From NCBI RefSeq assembly GCF_901709675.1, contig NC_051097.1, positions 11,014,039 through 11,078,038 of the forward strand: DNA of 64,000 nucleotides. Reading direction: 5' to 3'. The stretch's first letter is position 1; each line of letters opens with the position of its first letter. The DNA is from Syngnathus acus (lineage: Eukaryota > Chordata > Actinopteri > Syngnathiformes > Syngnathidae). Below, piece after piece: positions 61,660 to 64,000 of this stretch. The notes beneath the pieces were generated by a model, which was given only the letters and a program-made list of their open reading frames with translations, did no database searches and was not told the origin of the DNA. The position numbers were made by a program, and so were the translations under genes.

Positions 61660-64000
61660 CTGTTGAGAAACAAATGGAGGGATGTGAAAAACGTCATCTG
61701 TCGGCCGGCCCGGATTCTTCACCCACCGCCGAGACCTTTTCAAGTGCCCGCAGGCTTTGGAGTTGCCTCAGACTCAGCCTCGGGTCAAGTGTGCCCATCT
61801 CGGCCATGTTCAAGAAATATTTGGAGCGTCCAGAGTAAAGGTTTCTGCGAGACGGTCGGCGATATGCGTCTGCGGTACCGCCGGGCGACGGTGTCGACTT
61901 GCGCAAACATTTTAAAAATGCAAAAGCTGGCTGTGAATAATTTAAAATGTTGCCTTTGACTTGTTGAGTGATGCTTCGTGTGCAGGTGTAAAAAGGTGAA
62001 GCGTCTCCCGTTTTATGCCGAGTCATCAGACTTTCATCAAGCGTCAGCTTCATTTGAAAAAAGTGTTTGCTAGACTTCAGTCCAAGATAGCGGCACGGAA
62101 CGCAACCTCAGCAAGCATCCTCATTCTTGCCGAGTTGTTTCCTTGTTCCTGTATGCGGTGCCGACACAGTCAGCACTTGGACATGGGTCACACAAGCCCC
62201 CCCTTTTCTCTTCTCTTCTTGCATGACGCTCTGAGCTCACTTCATCATAACTTCATTTGAGTCAAGGGGAAATGTTAGAAAACAAGTTTGGCGGTGTTTG
62301 CTGCCCGCGGCAAACGTGTTTAAAAACCGATGAGTCAGCAGCACAGCGCTCACGTAACCCTGGCACTAACAGAACGTTCACCATTTCTGTCCCGTTCGCT
62401 CAAAGCTCTTCTCACGTCCGGTTTAAGGTCAGAGCATTTTTGCCGAGGCCCTCCAAGGCCGCCACGCGCATCGATCGTGGGGAGGTGCAGAATGTATCGC
62501 GGGGGGGCTAAGTGGACTTTTATTTGGTCGGTTCATGTCCGGCCAGCCGGCAAGTAGACGCGGGAATGTTCAGGTAAGTGCAGTGGAAAAACACAGAATG
62601 GGAATGGCGCTCTCCGGGCAGCTTTTTGACAACAACATTTCCCAATCTTTATTGAGCCAAGGCACATATTTTACCTGAAAAAATAAAAACCACAACTAAG
62701 AATCTCACTGGCCTCAACACAATATTTTGATTCACGTTTGTGGAATAAAGGATAAACAGACTAACCCATCCTGTGCTGCCCTCTGCTGTTAATGGAAATT
62801 GACATTTAAGTGCCGATACAAAACCAAATGATATTTAAATATTCACATTGAATGCCTTGTGTATTTTTCTTTAAACTTGAATTACAACCTGATTGCACAA
62901 CCTCCACCCCACCTTCCTCTTGAGACGGCAATATGATGAAACGCATCCGCTGCTGTCGTGGCGCCTCGGAAACATTCGATTCGCACCATTTGAGTTGCGC
63001 AATGGGTGTTTAGACACACACAATGCAGGCGAAGCGGCGAGCGGGCACTTGGCCGTCAACGTTGTCAGCGTAGATTGCGTTCTTGTCACAAATTTGGCAT
63101 CCAAAGGACGCACGCTGCTTCCGACACGAGTATCTCTGATTTCTATTTGTGTGTGTGCGCTTTGGTTGATGATTTGCAGTCCAGTCAAAAGTAAACGGAC
63201 GCGTCGCCGAGTGCCAGCGTGTGTGTGCGTGCGCTCGGCGCATGTTAAACACACAGCTGATCTTTGCCATCACTGGATTCTCTTGTGGCCGAGGCACAAA
63301 GGGCAGACTGACGGAGTCGCTGGCCTCCTTTCCATTTAGTTCGCCACCGATTCGGTGTCAGCGAGTGCATCTTCTATTGACTCCAAAGGCCTAATAAAGA
63401 CAATATAAAAAGTGGAAGCACCCCTACTTGAGCGTAAGGGTTTGCAATTAAAAAACGAGATCAAGATAAATGAGTTCAAATGACTGTCGCGGAAACTAAT
63501 CATAGAATAATCCATATTATTTTTTCACAGGCTGTCTTTCAAAAACATTCTCAAATCAGCGGCTAAGCATAGGCAACTGATACCAAATCAACGGATTTGT
63601 TGTTGTTGTAATGCAGAATTCCAGCCTAGGGGGCGACAGAAGCTGTAGATTGAAAATGAGGACTTTATTGGCAATTATAATGATAAAATTGTTTATATTG
63701 TAAAATGTTAACTGTATAAGGAGTATCAAAAATCTGTTAGACTTAAAATTTTGGTACAGGTTTTGGCAAGGATCATACAAGTTGACACACGCACTGGTCC
63801 GTGACTTTGACAGGCGTGATTTAAATCACCAACAAAAGGCTAGGTTTTTATTCTTTAATACGGTACTTGCCTATGTCCTATTTGAATATTTCCAGAAAAT
63901 AACCTCCCAGACAACTTTTAAATACAATTTGATCACAGTAAGTTGACAGGTGCTTTTTGGCTTACTTTTTGTAATTTACTCAAAGCCAACATGTTTTAAA
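61660..64000. other. fcho2 intron 1 (partial) to the right edge
   Basis: No FVENFW-type first exon of fcho2 could be found, so the first intron appears to extend past the window. No other coding block. CTCF-like motif (one mismatch) at 62776-62789. Confidence 0.5.

Overview
This is animal genomic DNA, almost certainly from a teleost fish and probably a percomorph. Genes are split by short GT-AG introns, the intergenic DNA is full of CA/GT microsatellites and homopolymer runs, and the protein-coding content is vertebrate. I cannot name the species from the sequence. There are no prokaryotic operons, CRISPR arrays or recognisable viral genes.

Layout, left to right. (1) 1.4-4.2 kb, minus strand: a complete six-exon 1-acylglycerol-3-phosphate acyltransferase gene (agpat1-like). 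(2) 5.9-7.7 kb, plus: complete eight-exon ankra2. (3) 8.6-10.4 kb, minus: complete btf3, convergent with ankra2, with a non-coding first exon and a CRE-containing promoter. (4) 11.7-13.4 kb, minus: a five-exon gene for a small Ig-superfamily protein with a GPI-anchor-like tail, which I cannot name. (5) 17.8-18.8 kb, plus: single-exon foxd1. (6) 18.8-47.4 kb: about 28 kb without a supportable gene, holding simple repeats, mobile-element remnants, one 919-bp DNA transposon with perfect terminal inverted repeats, and candidate regulatory blocks. (7) 47.4-61.7 kb, minus: fcho2, 27 coding exons in the main model, 3' end complete, first coding exon beyond the right edge of the window.

The order and relative orientation of ankra2, btf3, foxd1 and fcho2 match human 5q13.2 in mirror image, so this is an old conserved block. 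Three things differ from that arrangement: an AGPAT gene stands where UTP15 would be expected beside ankra2; the Ig gene sits between btf3 and foxd1; and I find no TMEM171 or TMEM174 between foxd1 and fcho2.

The genes do not form one pathway: phosphatidic-acid synthesis (agpat1-like), ankyrin-repeat scaffolding (ankra2), nascent-chain binding on ribosomes (btf3), a developmental forkhead factor (foxd1) and nucleation of clathrin-coated pits (fcho2). The most distinctive molecular signal is one fcho2 intron (55730-55871) with textbook minor-spliceosome features: an ATATCCTT 5' end, a TTCCTTAAC branch site and an AC 3' end. Removing it restores exactly the reading frame known from the human protein.
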